This document shows, piece after piece, positions 18,362-26,448 of a DNA stretch of 64,000 nucleotides (position 1 is its first letter; each line of letters opens with the position of its first letter). The DNA is taken from contig NZ_WARX01000014.1 in NCBI RefSeq assembly GCF_009720385.1, positions 62,001 through 126,000 on the forward strand. Direction: 5' to 3'. Below the pieces are notes generated by a model. The model ran no database searches and was not told where the DNA came from. It saw nothing but the letters and a program-made list of their open reading frames with translations. The position numbers were made by a program, and so were the translations under genes. This DNA is from Catellatospora vulcania (GTDB lineage Bacteria > Actinomycetota > Actinomycetes > Mycobacteriales > Micromonosporaceae).

Positions 18362-19021
18362 TCAATTGTTGAGGCCGACCGCCGTCATCCGGGCGGTGTG
18401 TGCGGTCGTCAGCCGCCGGAACAGCACATCGACGGACCCGCCGTCGCCCACGCCCGCCAGCACCAGCGCCGCCAGCGGGGTGCGCTCCTGTGCCACCAGT
18501 TGCGCCTGTGACAGGGCCTCGCCGGTGAGCCGCCGCGCCCACATCGACAGCCGGTTGGCGACCTTCGGGTCGGCCGCGATCGCCGCGCGGATCTCGCCGG
18601 CCGCGAAGTCCGCGTAACTGTCGTCGTGCAGCACGTCCAGCACCAGCGCCCGGTCGGTGTCGGCCAGCACGCCCGCGGGCAGCACCTGCGCCACCTCGCG
18701 GAAGAAGTCGTCGGAGATGCCCTCGCCGACGTAGGCCTTGGTCAGCGCCTCCAGCCAGTCGCCCGGCTCGGTGTTGTCGTGGTACGCGCGCAGCGCCGTC
18801 ACGAACGGCAGCATCGCCTGCTCGGGGTCCGCGCCCAGCGCGGTGAGCCGGTTGGCCAGCCGCCGGTAGTTGGCCATCTCCCACGCCGCCATCTCGGCCA
18901 GCCGGGCCTGCCGGCCGAGGTCCGGGGCGAGCCGGGAATCGGCTGCCATGCGGTCGAAGGCCAGCAGCTCGCCGTAGGCGAGCATGCCCAGTAGATCGAT
19001 CACTCCGGCGTCAGCGGACAC
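18362..19021 (-). CDS. Ferritin-like-fold protein, MiaE_2 type (Rv3210c-like)
   Basis: 219 residues from a GTG at 19021. Helical, with YGELLAFDRMAADSRLAP (~17-34) and LAEMAAWEMANYRRL (~41-55) supplying Glu/His-type ligand candidates, and HDDSYADFAAGEIRAAI later. This is the actinobacterial family annotated as ferritin-like or MiaE-like hydroxylase. A true tRNA hydroxylase role is not shown. In M. tuberculosis the equivalent (Rv3210c) also lies next to the DEAD-box helicase. It is on the same strand as DUF3107 and the TetR gene. Confidence 0.82.
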   Translation of the reverse strand: MSADAGVIDLLGMLAYGELLAFDRMAADSRLAPDLGRQARLAEMAAWEMANYRRLANRLTALGADPEQAMLPFVTALRAYHDNTEPGDWLEALTKAYVGEGISDDFFREVAQVLPAGVLADTDRALVLDVLHDDSYADFAAGEIRAAIAADPKVANRLSMWARRLTGEALSQAQLVAQERTPLAALVLAGVGDGGSVDVLFRRLTTAHTARMTAVGLNN

Positions 19022-19072
19022 GCCCGCAGACTACCGGCCCGACACACCCTCGGCATCCGCCGGAAACGGCGG

Positions 19073-19103
19073 AACGGCACGGCGCAGGTTGCGCCGTGCC
19101 GTT
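19073..19103 (-). terminator. Terminator after the DUF3107 gene
   Basis: Perfect 13-bp stem AACGGCACGGCGC at 19073-19085 and its complement at 19091-19103, loop AGGTT. It lies 28 bp after the DUF3107 stop and 51 bp before the start of the ferritin-like gene, so it probably separates the two transcripts. There is no T-run. Confidence 0.7.
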
Positions 19104-19130
19104 CACCTGCAGTTATGTGCTGCGGCCGCG

Positions 19131-19358
19131 TCAGCGGGCCGAGAAGCCGACACTCCGCGTCGACGCCTCGGCGATCTCCACATATGCCAGCTTGTCCAGC
19201 GGGACGATGACCCGCCGGCCCTTCTCGTCTACCAGCGTCAGCAGCTGGGCCTTCGACGCAAGCGCGTCGGCGACCATCTGCTCGACCTCAGCGGGCGTCT
19301 GCGTGCTGTCCACCACCAACTCGCGGGGGGCGAACTGCACACCGATCTTGACCTCCAC
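19131..19358 (-). CDS. DUF3107 family protein (Rv3208A/TB9.4-like)
   Basis: 75 residues. The GTG at 19358 is chosen because AGGAGG sits 7 nt upstream; the longer frame lacks this. The sequence starts MEVKIGVQFAPRELVVDSTQ and ends AYVEIAEASTRSVGFSAR, the conserved DUF3107 ends. In M. tuberculosis the homologue is antigen TB9.4. Function is unknown. It follows the TetR gene by 71 bp and is probably co-transcribed with it, as in Rv3208-Rv3208A. Confidence 0.9.
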   Translation of the reverse strand: MEVKIGVQFAPRELVVDSTQTPAEVEQMVADALASKAQLLTLVDEKGRRVIVPLDKLAYVEIAEASTRSVGFSAR

Positions 19359-19429
19359 ACAACCTCCTCGGCTCGTCAGCGAGATTACCCCGCTGTCGCG
19401 TCCGGACGGCGCGCAAGCGCGCAACCGTG

Positions 19430-20083
19430 TCAGTGATCAGTTCCGCTGAGCGGGAAGCTGCTGATGCCGCGCCAGGAGAGAGTGGTGATGAGCTGTTCGG
19501 CCTCGTCCTGTGCGATGACCCGGCCGCCGGCCAGCCACCAGCGGGCCGAGACCTGCGCCGCGCCGCACAGGCCGGCCGCCAGCACCTCGGCGCGGGCCCG
19601 GCTGACGCCGGTGTCGGACATGATGGTCTCGGTGATGGCCTCGACGGACAGGCGCTCCATCCGGTCCACCCGCTCCGCGACCGCCGGGTCGTTGCGCAGG
19701 TCGGACTCGAACACCAGTCGGTAGGCCTCGCTCTCGTGCGAGACGAAGTCGAAGTAGGCCCGCATCGCGCCGCGGACCCGCTCCTTGTTGTCCGGGGTCG
19801 CCGCCATGGCGGAGCGGATGCGCTCGGCGAACGCGTCGCAGTGCGTGTCGAGAAGTGCCAGGTAGAGCTCGAGTTTGCCGGGGAAGTGCTGGTAGAGCAC
19901 CGGCTTCGACACGCCCGCCCGTTCGGCGATGTCATCCATCGCTGCGGAGTGGTAACCCTGGGCGACGAAGACGTCCTGAGCAGCGGCGAGCAGCTGCTTG
20001 CGTCGTGCCGACCGGGGCAGCCGGGTCGGCCGGCCCGTGGCTGGCAAGCCGGTCGGGTTGGCGCCACTGGTGGCCGCGGTCAT
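19430..20083 (-). CDS. TetR-family regulator, FasR (Rv3208)-like
   Basis: 217 residues from the ATG at 20083 with GAGGGAG upstream. The HTH is at ~25-75: RKQLLAAAQDVFVAQGYHSA, MDDIAERAGVSKPVLYQHF. The C-terminal domain includes FDFVSHESEAYRLVFESDL. Its neighbours (DUF3107, ferritin-like, DEAD helicase on one side; DUF3152 and MoeZ on the other) are those of Rv3208, FasR, which in mycobacteria activates the fatty acid synthase genes and senses long-chain acyl-CoA. Whether this protein has that role in a non-mycolate organism is inference. The 120-bp gap to the divergent gene probably holds promoters for both. Confidence 0.85.
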   Translation of the reverse strand: MTAATSGANPTGLPATGRPTRLPRSARRKQLLAAAQDVFVAQGYHSAAMDDIAERAGVSKPVLYQHFPGKLELYLALLDTHCDAFAERIRSAMAATPDNKERVRGAMRAYFDFVSHESEAYRLVFESDLRNDPAVAERVDRMERLSVEAITETIMSDTGVSRARAEVLAAGLCGAAQVSARWWLAGGRVIAQDEAEQLITTLSWRGISSFPLSGTDH

Positions 20084-20203
20084 CGAATCTCCCTCACCCT
20101 GCAGACGTATCCTTTGACGGATCTTGCAAACTGGCCCGTCGTTGCAACTTATCGTCATTCGCCGTTCACGGTAGCCTCAGCGTGGGCGACGGAGGAGCGC
20201 ACG

Positions 20204-22915
20204 GTGGACGTAACAGGGCAGACCGGAAACACAGCGGGAGCTGACGACCCCGCCAACGGGTCAGCCGGCGGAGTCGGACACCCGACGGCTAACGGGCATA
20301 AGCCCGCGAGCTGGGCGGATTCCGACCGTTCGGATGCATGGTCGAGTGCGGGCGCAGCGTTGGAGCCCGGATTCGAACCGTTGACGCCGTGGCACGCCAC
20401 GGTAGCCGACCGCCGGGGGATAGACGCGCTCACGGGCGCCGACCCGGTCACCACCACGCTGGTACGCACGTCGGACACCGCCCCGTCCACGCGCAACGGC
20501 CACCACCGCCCCTTCGAGCGTCCCCTGCCGGAACTCTCCTCCCCCGGCGAGGACCCGTATGCCGACGAGTTCGCCCAGACCTCGGCCGAGTTCGCCCGCC
20601 ACGCCGCGTTCGACGAGCCCACCCCGGTCAACGGCTCGCCGGTGCTCGGCAACGACGACACCGGCCGCATCCCCGTGTTCACGCCGTACCACCCCGGCCC
20701 CGTGGCCGCGGTCGCGCCACCGGAGGTGATCCCGATCCCGGTCATGCCGCCGCTGCCCGCCGGGGCCAATCCCGCGCTGACCATGCCCACCGGCGGTTAT
20801 CCGGTGCCGCCGCCGGGCCTGCGGCCCTCGCTGCCCGCCGAGCTCTCGGGTCCGGTGCCCGCCGCGCCGCCCGCGGACGCCCCCCTGGCCGCGATGGCCG
20901 AGGCCGCCACCCGTGCCGTGCCGCCCGGCGCGCCCGCTGCCCCCGAGCGGCGCTCGCCCGGCGCGGACGCCCTCGACGACGGCATCGAGGACCTCGACGA
21001 CATCGACGACGAGGCGAGGCAGGACGAGGCGGAGCGGATGTCGCTCGGCGCGCGCTTCGGCATGGCCTTCCCCGAGTCGCCGCCGCCGGGACGATCGGCT
21101 GCCAACGGCCGGCCCGGCGTGCCGTCGCAGGAACCTGGCCGCGCCGATGCTGCGGAGACCGGTCCCGCGGACCGGTGGAAACCGGGGCAGAACGTGGCGC
21201 GCTCCGGCGACGCCGCCGAACGGAGCCGGACGGGCGAGTTCCCGGTGCTGCCGGATCCGGCCGCCGCGGCCGCCGCACGGCTCGACGCGGCCCGCGAGGG
21301 CTACGCCGCCGCCCAGCTCGGCATGGCCCGCCAGGCAGCCCGCGCCGCGCAGCTCGGCACGTCCCGCGAGGACCACATCGGCGCGCTGGCCGCGACCGGA
21401 CCGGGCTCCTCGGCGCTGCGCGACGCCGCGGCGATCCGCGACGCAGGCGCTCCGCGCGACGATGCCGGCGCGGGCCGCGACCACGCCGACATCCACGGCG
21501 CCGGCAATGCTCGTGCTGTGGGCGCCGGCACCAGCCGGGGCGAGCGAGGCGGTGTGCCGCAGGCCGCGGGCGCCCCGGGCCAGGATCATGGCCGCCCCGG
21601 AGAACGGGAACGCGACGACAACGCCCCGCCGGCCGCCGGCCCTCCGGGCCAGCCGTCCTTCGTCTCGCAGCCGCGGCCCTACCTGCCGCCCTCACCGCAG
21701 CCGCACATCCCGCAGCCCGCGGGCGCGGTTTCGCCGCCGCACCAGCCGCCGGCCGCGCAGCCTGCCGCCGCGGCGGCCCAGCTGCCTCCGTCCCAGCAGC
21801 CGACCGTGCCCGACGCCCGCCGCGCCGAGCCCGAACCGGCAGGGGATCCGGGCGGCGCGGAGCACCTGCCGCAGCGGGTTCCCGCGGTGCCCGACGTGCC
21901 GCCCGCCATCCACCCGGTCGTCGAGGCGGAGCCGGTCGTCGCGGCGACGCCGCAGCTCGACCGCATAGCCTCCCACCTGCGTCGCAGTGACGACGTGGGC
22001 ACCGACGAGCGGCCCGACGGGTTCGACGTCGACGCGGTGCTGCGCGCCGTGCGCGGCGTCGCCGGGGTACGCGACGCGGCCCTGCGGACCACCGCCACCG
22101 GTGCCCACCACCTGCGGCTCGACCTCGCCGAGGGGGCCGACCCCGCGGCGATCAGCCGGATGGTCGCCCGCATGCTGCAGGAGCAGATGGGCATCGACGC
22201 CGCACCGGCCGGTCCGCTGGTCCCCAAGCCCGCGCCCGCCTCAGACGCCGCGCCGCCGACGGCCACGCTGCCCGCACCCCGCTCGGGTGCGGGGGCGGCC
22301 CCGCCGCCGGGGCTGACCGGGCTGCACCCGGATCCGCTGTCGGACCAGTCGCCGCGCGAGCCGCGCCGCCGCCATCCGGTGAGCGTGCCCCGCCGGGCGC
22401 CCGGCGAGTTGCGCGACCGGGTCGCCGCGCTGCGTTCGGGGCCGGTGAACAGCGAGCCGGAGCTGCCCGCCACGGCCTCGCCGCCGCCACTGCCGAACGA
22501 CCGCGACCAGGGCCCCCGCGCGATCATCGAGCACGTGCAGACCAGCACGTTCGGCCTGGACGCGACGGTGGAGGTGCGCCTGAACACCGGCGACCGGCAG
22601 GCCGTCGGGGTGGCCAGCGGGCCGGCCGTCGACGCGTACGTGCTGCGCCTGTGCGCCGCCGCGACCGCGGTGGCCATCGACGACCTGCTGCGCGAGGGCA
22701 CCACGACCGGGGAGTCCGGCCGGTGTTTCGTGGAGCAGGCGACCATCGTCCCGATGGGCAGCTGTGAGGTCGCCGTGGTGGTGGTGCTGCTGGTCTGCGG
22801 TGGTTGGGTCGAGCAGCTCGCCGGGTCGGCGCTGGTCTCCGGGGACCCCCGCCGGGCGGTGGTCCGAGCCACGCTCAGCGCGGTGAACAGGCGGCTAGCG
22901 GCGCTGTTGCCGTAG
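20204..22915 (+). CDS. Large low-complexity hypothetical protein with two C-terminal folded blocks
   Basis: 903 residues from the GTG at 20204, preceded by GGAGGAGCG; the frame is open for 777 nt upstream but that part overlaps the TetR gene. Residues ~1-600 are rich in Pro, Ala, Gly and Arg and probably disordered. A folded block at ~603-664 reads DVDAVLRAVRGVAGVRDAAL and ends MVARMLQEQMGID. A second block from ~769 to the end (IIEHVQTSTFGLDATVEVRL, then AYVLRLCAAATAVAIDDLL, then EVAVVVVLLVCGGWVEQLAG) alternates strands and helices. I do not recognise either block. No membrane segment is certain. It is followed by two DUF3152 genes within 20 bp, suggesting one transcript. Confidence 0.75.
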   Translation: MDVTGQTGNTAGADDPANGSAGGVGHPTANGHKPASWADSDRSDAWSSAGAALEPGFEPLTPWHATVADRRGIDALTGADPVTTTLVRTSDTAPSTRNGHHRPFERPLPELSSPGEDPYADEFAQTSAEFARHAAFDEPTPVNGSPVLGNDDTGRIPVFTPYHPGPVAAVAPPEVIPIPVMPPLPAGANPALTMPTGGYPVPPPGLRPSLPAELSGPVPAAPPADAPLAAMAEAATRAVPPGAPAAPERRSPGADALDDGIEDLDDIDDEARQDEAERMSLGARFGMAFPESPPPGRSAANGRPGVPSQEPGRADAAETGPADRWKPGQNVARSGDAAERSRTGEFPVLPDPAAAAAARLDAAREGYAAAQLGMARQAARAAQLGTSREDHIGALAATGPGSSALRDAAAIRDAGAPRDDAGAGRDHADIHGAGNARAVGAGTSRGERGGVPQAAGAPGQDHGRPGERERDDNAPPAAGPPGQPSFVSQPRPYLPPSPQPHIPQPAGAVSPPHQPPAAQPAAAAAQLPPSQQPTVPDARRAEPEPAGDPGGAEHLPQRVPAVPDVPPAIHPVVEAEPVVAATPQLDRIASHLRRSDDVGTDERPDGFDVDAVLRAVRGVAGVRDAALRTTATGAHHLRLDLAEGADPAAISRMVARMLQEQMGIDAAPAGPLVPKPAPASDAAPPTATLPAPRSGAGAAPPPGLTGLHPDPLSDQSPREPRRRHPVSVPRRAPGELRDRVAALRSGPVNSEPELPATASPPPLPNDRDQGPRAIIEHVQTSTFGLDATVEVRLNTGDRQAVGVASGPAVDAYVLRLCAAATAVAIDDLLREGTTTGESGRCFVEQATIVPMGSCEVAVVVVLLVCGGWVEQLAGSALVSGDPRRAVVRATLSAVNRRLAALLP

Positions 22916-22935
22916 GGATGTGGCAGGCTGTGTCG

Positions 22936-23850
22936 ATGCGCACCGCCCTTGCACCGCCCCCGAGGACCGAACGGGAAGCTCCTTCCCGGTCCTCGCGAGT
23001 GGAGTCCGGGAGGCTCGCCAGGGCCCGTGCCCGGCAGCGCCGCCGCCGCGCGACGGCGGTGTGCGTGCTGCTCGGCGCGGCCCTGCTGGTGGGCGTGGAC
23101 CTGCTGCGCGGCGCGCCCGATCCCGGGCCCACCCGGCAGGTGGCGTCGACGCCCGCCGTGACCGAGAACCCTGAGCCGACCGCCGAGCCGTCGCCGTCGG
23201 CCGCGCAGCCCTCGCCGAGCGCGCAGCCCGAGACGGTCTACCAGATGGACGGCGAGTTCCCCCCGTCCGGCCCGGGGACCTGGACGTACGCGAAGAGCCA
23301 GGGCAAGGTGCTGGGCACCGCGGGCAGCATCAAACGGTTCCGGGTCGCGGTGGAGAAGAACGTCGCCGACACCGAGATCGACGTGTTCACCGACCTGGTG
23401 GACGAGACGCTGGGCGATGCGCGCAGCTGGATCGCGGGTAAGCAGTACCGGCTGCAGCGAGTGCCGACCGGTTCGTCGTACCAGTTCACGATCTATCTGG
23501 CGACCGGGGAGACGACCCGCAAGCTGTGCGGCGCGGGCGGCATGGACACCCGGCTCGACGGCGTGTCGTACACCTCGTGCCGCCTGCCCGGGCGGGTCGT
23601 CATCAACCTCAACCGCTGGCGGTTGTCGGTGCCCGACTACGTCAACGGCAAGATCGACCTGTACTCCTACCGGCAGTACGTGATCAACCACGAGGTAGGC
23701 CACGAACTCGGCCGCTTCCACGAGGGCTGCCCGGGCAAGGGCAAGCCCGCCCCGGTGATGCAGCAGCAGACGTACGGCCTCAAGGGCTGCACCGCCAACG
23801 CCTGGCCGTACATCGACGGCAAGCGCTACACCGGGCCTCCGGTGGCCTGA
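22936..23850 (+). CDS. DUF3152 protein, putative membrane-anchored zinc protease (copy 1)
   Basis: 304 residues from ATG 22936; ATG 22918 is also in frame and only 2 nt after the previous stop. After an Arg-rich start there is one membrane helix (ATAVCVLLGAALLVGVDLL, ~35-55), a Pro/Ser/Glu linker, and from ~100 an extracellular domain with GTWTYAKSQGKVLGTAGSIKRF. The DUF3152 zinc motif is complete: His252-Glu253-His256 in NHEVGHELG and His262 in GRFHEGC. Conserved Cys pairs (KLCGAGG, TSCRLPG, EGCPG, KGCTAN) could form disulfides. Counterpart of Rv3207c. Its substrate is unknown. Its TGA overlaps the ATG of the next, homologous gene. Confidence 0.88.
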   Translation: MRTALAPPPRTEREAPSRSSRVESGRLARARARQRRRRATAVCVLLGAALLVGVDLLRGAPDPGPTRQVASTPAVTENPEPTAEPSPSAAQPSPSAQPETVYQMDGEFPPSGPGTWTYAKSQGKVLGTAGSIKRFRVAVEKNVADTEIDVFTDLVDETLGDARSWIAGKQYRLQRVPTGSSYQFTIYLATGETTRKLCGAGGMDTRLDGVSYTSCRLPGRVVINLNRWRLSVPDYVNGKIDLYSYRQYVINHEVGHELGRFHEGCPGKGKPAPVMQQQTYGLKGCTANAWPYIDGKRYTGPPVA

Positions 23851-24737
23851 TGAACGACGAACTTGAGCTCTTCGAGCAGCCGGCGGCGGACCCGCGCCGG
23901 CCGGCGGACGAGGCGACCGGATTCCGGGCCCGCCGCCGCGCCGTGATCCAGGCCCGGCGCCGCCGGAACGGCTTCATCCTCGCCGGTGTGCTCGGCCTCA
24001 TCGTGGTGCTGACCGGGATCGATCTCGCCCGCGGCGACGACGGCCTGCTGTTCGGCGGGTCCGCCGCACCGGTCGCCGGATCACCCGATCCCGCGGGTTC
24101 GGGCAGCCCGTCCGCGGAGCCCGCCGCGTCGGGGCAGCCCCGCGAGGAGAGCACGCCGGTGCCGTCCGGCAGCGGTACGTTCGGCTACGCGACGGGCACC
24201 GGCAAGGTGCTGGGGACCGCGGGCACCGTACGCAAGTTCCGGGTGGCCGTGGAGAAGGGCGCCGACACCGACGTCAAGGCGTTCGCGACCGACGTCGAGC
24301 GGATCCTCGCCGACCCGCGCGGCTGGACCGGCGGCGGCAAGCACCGCTTCCAGCGGGTGGCGGAGAAGGCCGCCAACGAGTTCACCGTGTACCTGGCCTC
24401 GGCCGGCACCACGCAGAAGCTCTGCGCCGCGGGCGGCCTGCACACCGAGGGCTTCACCTCCTGCCGGCTGCCCGGACAGCTCATCCTCAACCTCGATCGC
24501 TGGCTGAACGCGGTCCCCGGCTACGGCGCACCGCTGCCCGACTACCAGGCCTTCGCGCTCAACCACGAACTCGGCCACCAGCTCGGCTACGGCCACGAGG
24601 CCTGCCCCGCCCCCGGCCAACCCGCCCCCGTCATGCAGCAACAGTCCACCGGCCTCAAAACCTGCACCCCCAACCCCTGGCCCCACCCCGCCGCCCCCAC
24701 CGACCCCGCCCTCTACCGCGGCCCGGCCATCCCCTGA
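23850..24737 (+). CDS. DUF3152 protein, putative membrane-anchored zinc protease (copy 2)
   Basis: 295 residues; ATG at 23850 overlaps the preceding TGA by one base (TGATG), so the two genes are translationally coupled. The layout repeats copy 1: Arg-rich start, one membrane helix (GFILAGVLGLIVVLTGIDLA), Ser/Pro linker, then GTFGYATGTGKVLGTAGTVRKF and the zinc motif His239-Glu240-His243 (NHELGHQLG) with His249 (GYGHEAC). It is clearly a tandem duplicate, well diverged in the linker and in the central domain. The last 60 codons use many C-ending runs (CCCCACCCC) and may be drifting. Confidence 0.88.
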   Translation: MNDELELFEQPAADPRRPADEATGFRARRRAVIQARRRRNGFILAGVLGLIVVLTGIDLARGDDGLLFGGSAAPVAGSPDPAGSGSPSAEPAASGQPREESTPVPSGSGTFGYATGTGKVLGTAGTVRKFRVAVEKGADTDVKAFATDVERILADPRGWTGGGKHRFQRVAEKAANEFTVYLASAGTTQKLCAAGGLHTEGFTSCRLPGQLILNLDRWLNAVPGYGAPLPDYQAFALNHELGHQLGYGHEACPAPGQPAPVMQQQSTGLKTCTPNPWPHPAAPTDPALYRGPAIP

Positions 24738-24765
24738 CCGGGCGTCGGGCCTCCGGCCCGAGCCG

Positions 24766-24824
24766 TTGATCATGAACTTATGGCACGGTTCGGCGGCGTG
24801 TCGCGGGAATAAGTTCATGATCAA
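24766..24824. repeat. Palindromic element C1 (59 bp, 15-bp arms)
   Basis: Arms TTGATCATGAACTTA (24766-24780) and its complement TAAGTTCATGATCAA (24810-24824). The centre is TGGCACGG and a CGGCG-rich stretch. Copies C2 and C3 lie at 30127 and 30720. It sits between the co-directional DUF3152 and moeZ genes. Confidence 0.88.
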
Positions 24825-24912
24825 AAGAAGGCTGATCAGGGCGTGATGCAACTCGCATCCCAGCGGGTTGGAGATCATGGCATTCCCTACCGCGGCGCGC
24901 GAGAATGTGCCT

Positions 24913-26094
24913 ATGTCGTTGCCGCCACTTGTGGAGCCTGCCGAGTCGCTCTCGGTGGACGAGATCCGCCGCTACAGCCGCCACCTGATCATCCCCGACG
25001 TCGGGGTCGAGGGTCAGAAGCGGCTCAAGAACGCCAAGGTGCTGTGCGTCGGCGCCGGAGGGCTCGGTTCGCCCGCGCTGATGTACCTGGCTGCGGCCGG
25101 CGTCGGCACGCTGGGCATCGTCGAGTTCGACACCGTCGACGAGTCGAACCTGCAGCGCCAGATCATTCACGGCCAGTCGGACATCGGCCGGCCCAAGGCG
25201 GAGTCCGCCGCCAACAGCGTTCGGGAGATCAACCCGTACGTCAACGTGGTCATCCACAACACCGCGATCGACCGCGACAACGTCTTCGAGATCTTCGGGC
25301 AGTACGACCTGATCGTCGACGGCACCGACAACTTCGCCACCCGTTACCTGGTGAACGACGCTGCGGTGCTGCTCGGCAAGCCGTACGTCTGGGGCTCGAT
25401 CTACCGCTTCGACGGGCAGGCCAGCGTGTTCTGGGCCGAGCACGGCCCCTGCTACCGCTGCCTCTACCCGGAGCCGCCGCCGCCCGGCATGGTCCCGTCG
25501 TGCGCCGAGGGCGGCGTGCTGGGCGTGCTGTGCGCCAGCATCGGCTCGATCCAGGTGACCGAGGCGATCAAGCTGCTGGCGGGCATCGGCGAGCCGCTGG
25601 TCGGGTCGCTGATGGTGTACGACGCGCTGGAGATGTCGTACCGCAAGATCCGCGTGCGCAAGGACCCGTCCTGCGTGCTGTGCGGCGAGAACCCGAGCAT
25701 CACCGAGCTGGTCGAGGACTACGAGGCCTTCTGCGGCGCGGTCTCCGTCGAGGCGCAGGAGGCGGTCGTCGACTCGACCATCACCGCCCGCGAGCTCAAG
25801 GAGATGCAGGACGCCGACAAGGACTTCCTGCTCGTCGACGTGCGCGAGCCGGCCGAGTTCGAGATCGTCCGCATCCCGGGCAGCGTGCTGATCCCCAAGG
25901 GCGAGATCCTGTCCGGCGAGGCGCTGGCCAAGCTGCCGCAGGACAAGCAGATCGTGCTGCACTGCAAGTCGGGCGTACGGTCCGCCGAGGCGCTCGCCGC
26001 GCTGAAGGCGGCGGGGTTCAAGGACGCGGTCCACGTCCAGGGCGGCGTGCTCGCCTGGGTCAAGACCGTCGATCCGTCCCTGCCCAGCTACTGA
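24913..26094 (+). CDS. moeZ: MoeZ-type adenylyltransferase/sulfurtransferase
   Basis: 393 residues from ATG 24913 (MSLPPLVEPAESLSVDEIRR); an earlier ATG at 24868 is possible. The E1-like ThiF/MoeB domain has the ATP motif GAGGLGSPAL at 47-56 and DGTDNFATRYLVND, with zinc Cys pairs CYRC and CVLC. The C-terminal rhodanese domain (~300-393) has active Cys351 in LHCKSGVRS. MoeZ activates and thiolates sulfur-carrier proteins for molybdopterin, thio-amino-acid and secondary metabolite pathways. It matches MoeB1/MoeZ Rv3206c in position. The stop codon lies inside an 18-bp tandem repeat. Confidence 0.94.
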   Translation: MSLPPLVEPAESLSVDEIRRYSRHLIIPDVGVEGQKRLKNAKVLCVGAGGLGSPALMYLAAAGVGTLGIVEFDTVDESNLQRQIIHGQSDIGRPKAESAANSVREINPYVNVVIHNTAIDRDNVFEIFGQYDLIVDGTDNFATRYLVNDAAVLLGKPYVWGSIYRFDGQASVFWAEHGPCYRCLYPEPPPPGMVPSCAEGGVLGVLCASIGSIQVTEAIKLLAGIGEPLVGSLMVYDALEMSYRKIRVRKDPSCVLCGENPSITELVEDYEAFCGAVSVEAQEAVVDSTITARELKEMQDADKDFLLVDVREPAEFEIVRIPGSVLIPKGEILSGEALAKLPQDKQIVLHCKSGVRSAEALAALKAAGFKDAVHVQGGVLAWVKTVDPSLPSY

Positions 26095-26157
26095 GGTTCA
26101 CCCCGCTACTGAGGTTCACCCCGCTACTGAGGTTCACCCCGCTACTGAGTTCACCCC
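26087..26157. repeat. 18-bp tandem repeat carrying the moeZ stop codon
   Basis: Three perfect copies of GCTACTGAGGTTCACCCC (26087-26104, 26105-26122, 26123-26140) and a fourth lacking one G (26141-26157). The first unit includes the last sense codon and TGA of moeZ. Because the unit is 18 bp, TGA recurs in the same reading frame at 26092, 26110, 26128 and 26146. Confidence 0.95.
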
Positions 26158-26175
26158 GGACCACCCGGTCCGCAC

Positions 26176-26214
26176 GGCGGAGGCCGGCGACAGCATCTGT
26201 CGCCGGCCTCCGCC
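26176..26214 (+). terminator. Terminator after moeZ
   Basis: A perfect 18-bp stem (GGCGGAGGCCGGCGACAG with its complement) and a 3-nt loop CAT, 82 bp after the moeZ stop and 19 bp after the tandem repeat. No U-run follows. It is the strongest hairpin of this gap. Confidence 0.8.
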
Positions 26215-26312
26215 GTCTCCGGACCCGGGCGGTGTGGCTGTCGGGTTTCCGGCTGTGACTTCGATCACCGTCCATGCGTGAGGTTCGTCTCGCGGTCCGC
26301 GCCCGGATGCGG

Positions 26313-26336
26313 AAAACGCCGCCGTACGGCGGTTTT
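26313..26336. terminator. Bidirectional terminator-like hairpin in the moeZ-26449 gap
   Basis: Stem CCGCC/GGCGG with loop GTAC, preceded by AAAACG and followed by TTTT. It can terminate in either direction. The rest of the 26215-26448 gap holds no gene; the stretch just before 26449 is the probable promoter region of the next gene. Confidence 0.5.
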
Positions 26337-26448
26337 GTAGGCCGTCACGGAGGCCTGAAACGGCTGTTTCCGAATTTATTTCACCCGCCAGTGCTGTTGA
26401 CCTTGGCCGACCTGATGAGGCCGGAGGGTCACCGGGCACGTACCCTCG

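Noticed and set aside
19427-20203. N-terminal extension of the 903-residue protein
   Set aside because: It would lie antisense to the FasR-like gene and lacks a ribosome binding site; GGAGG before GTG 20204 decides the start.
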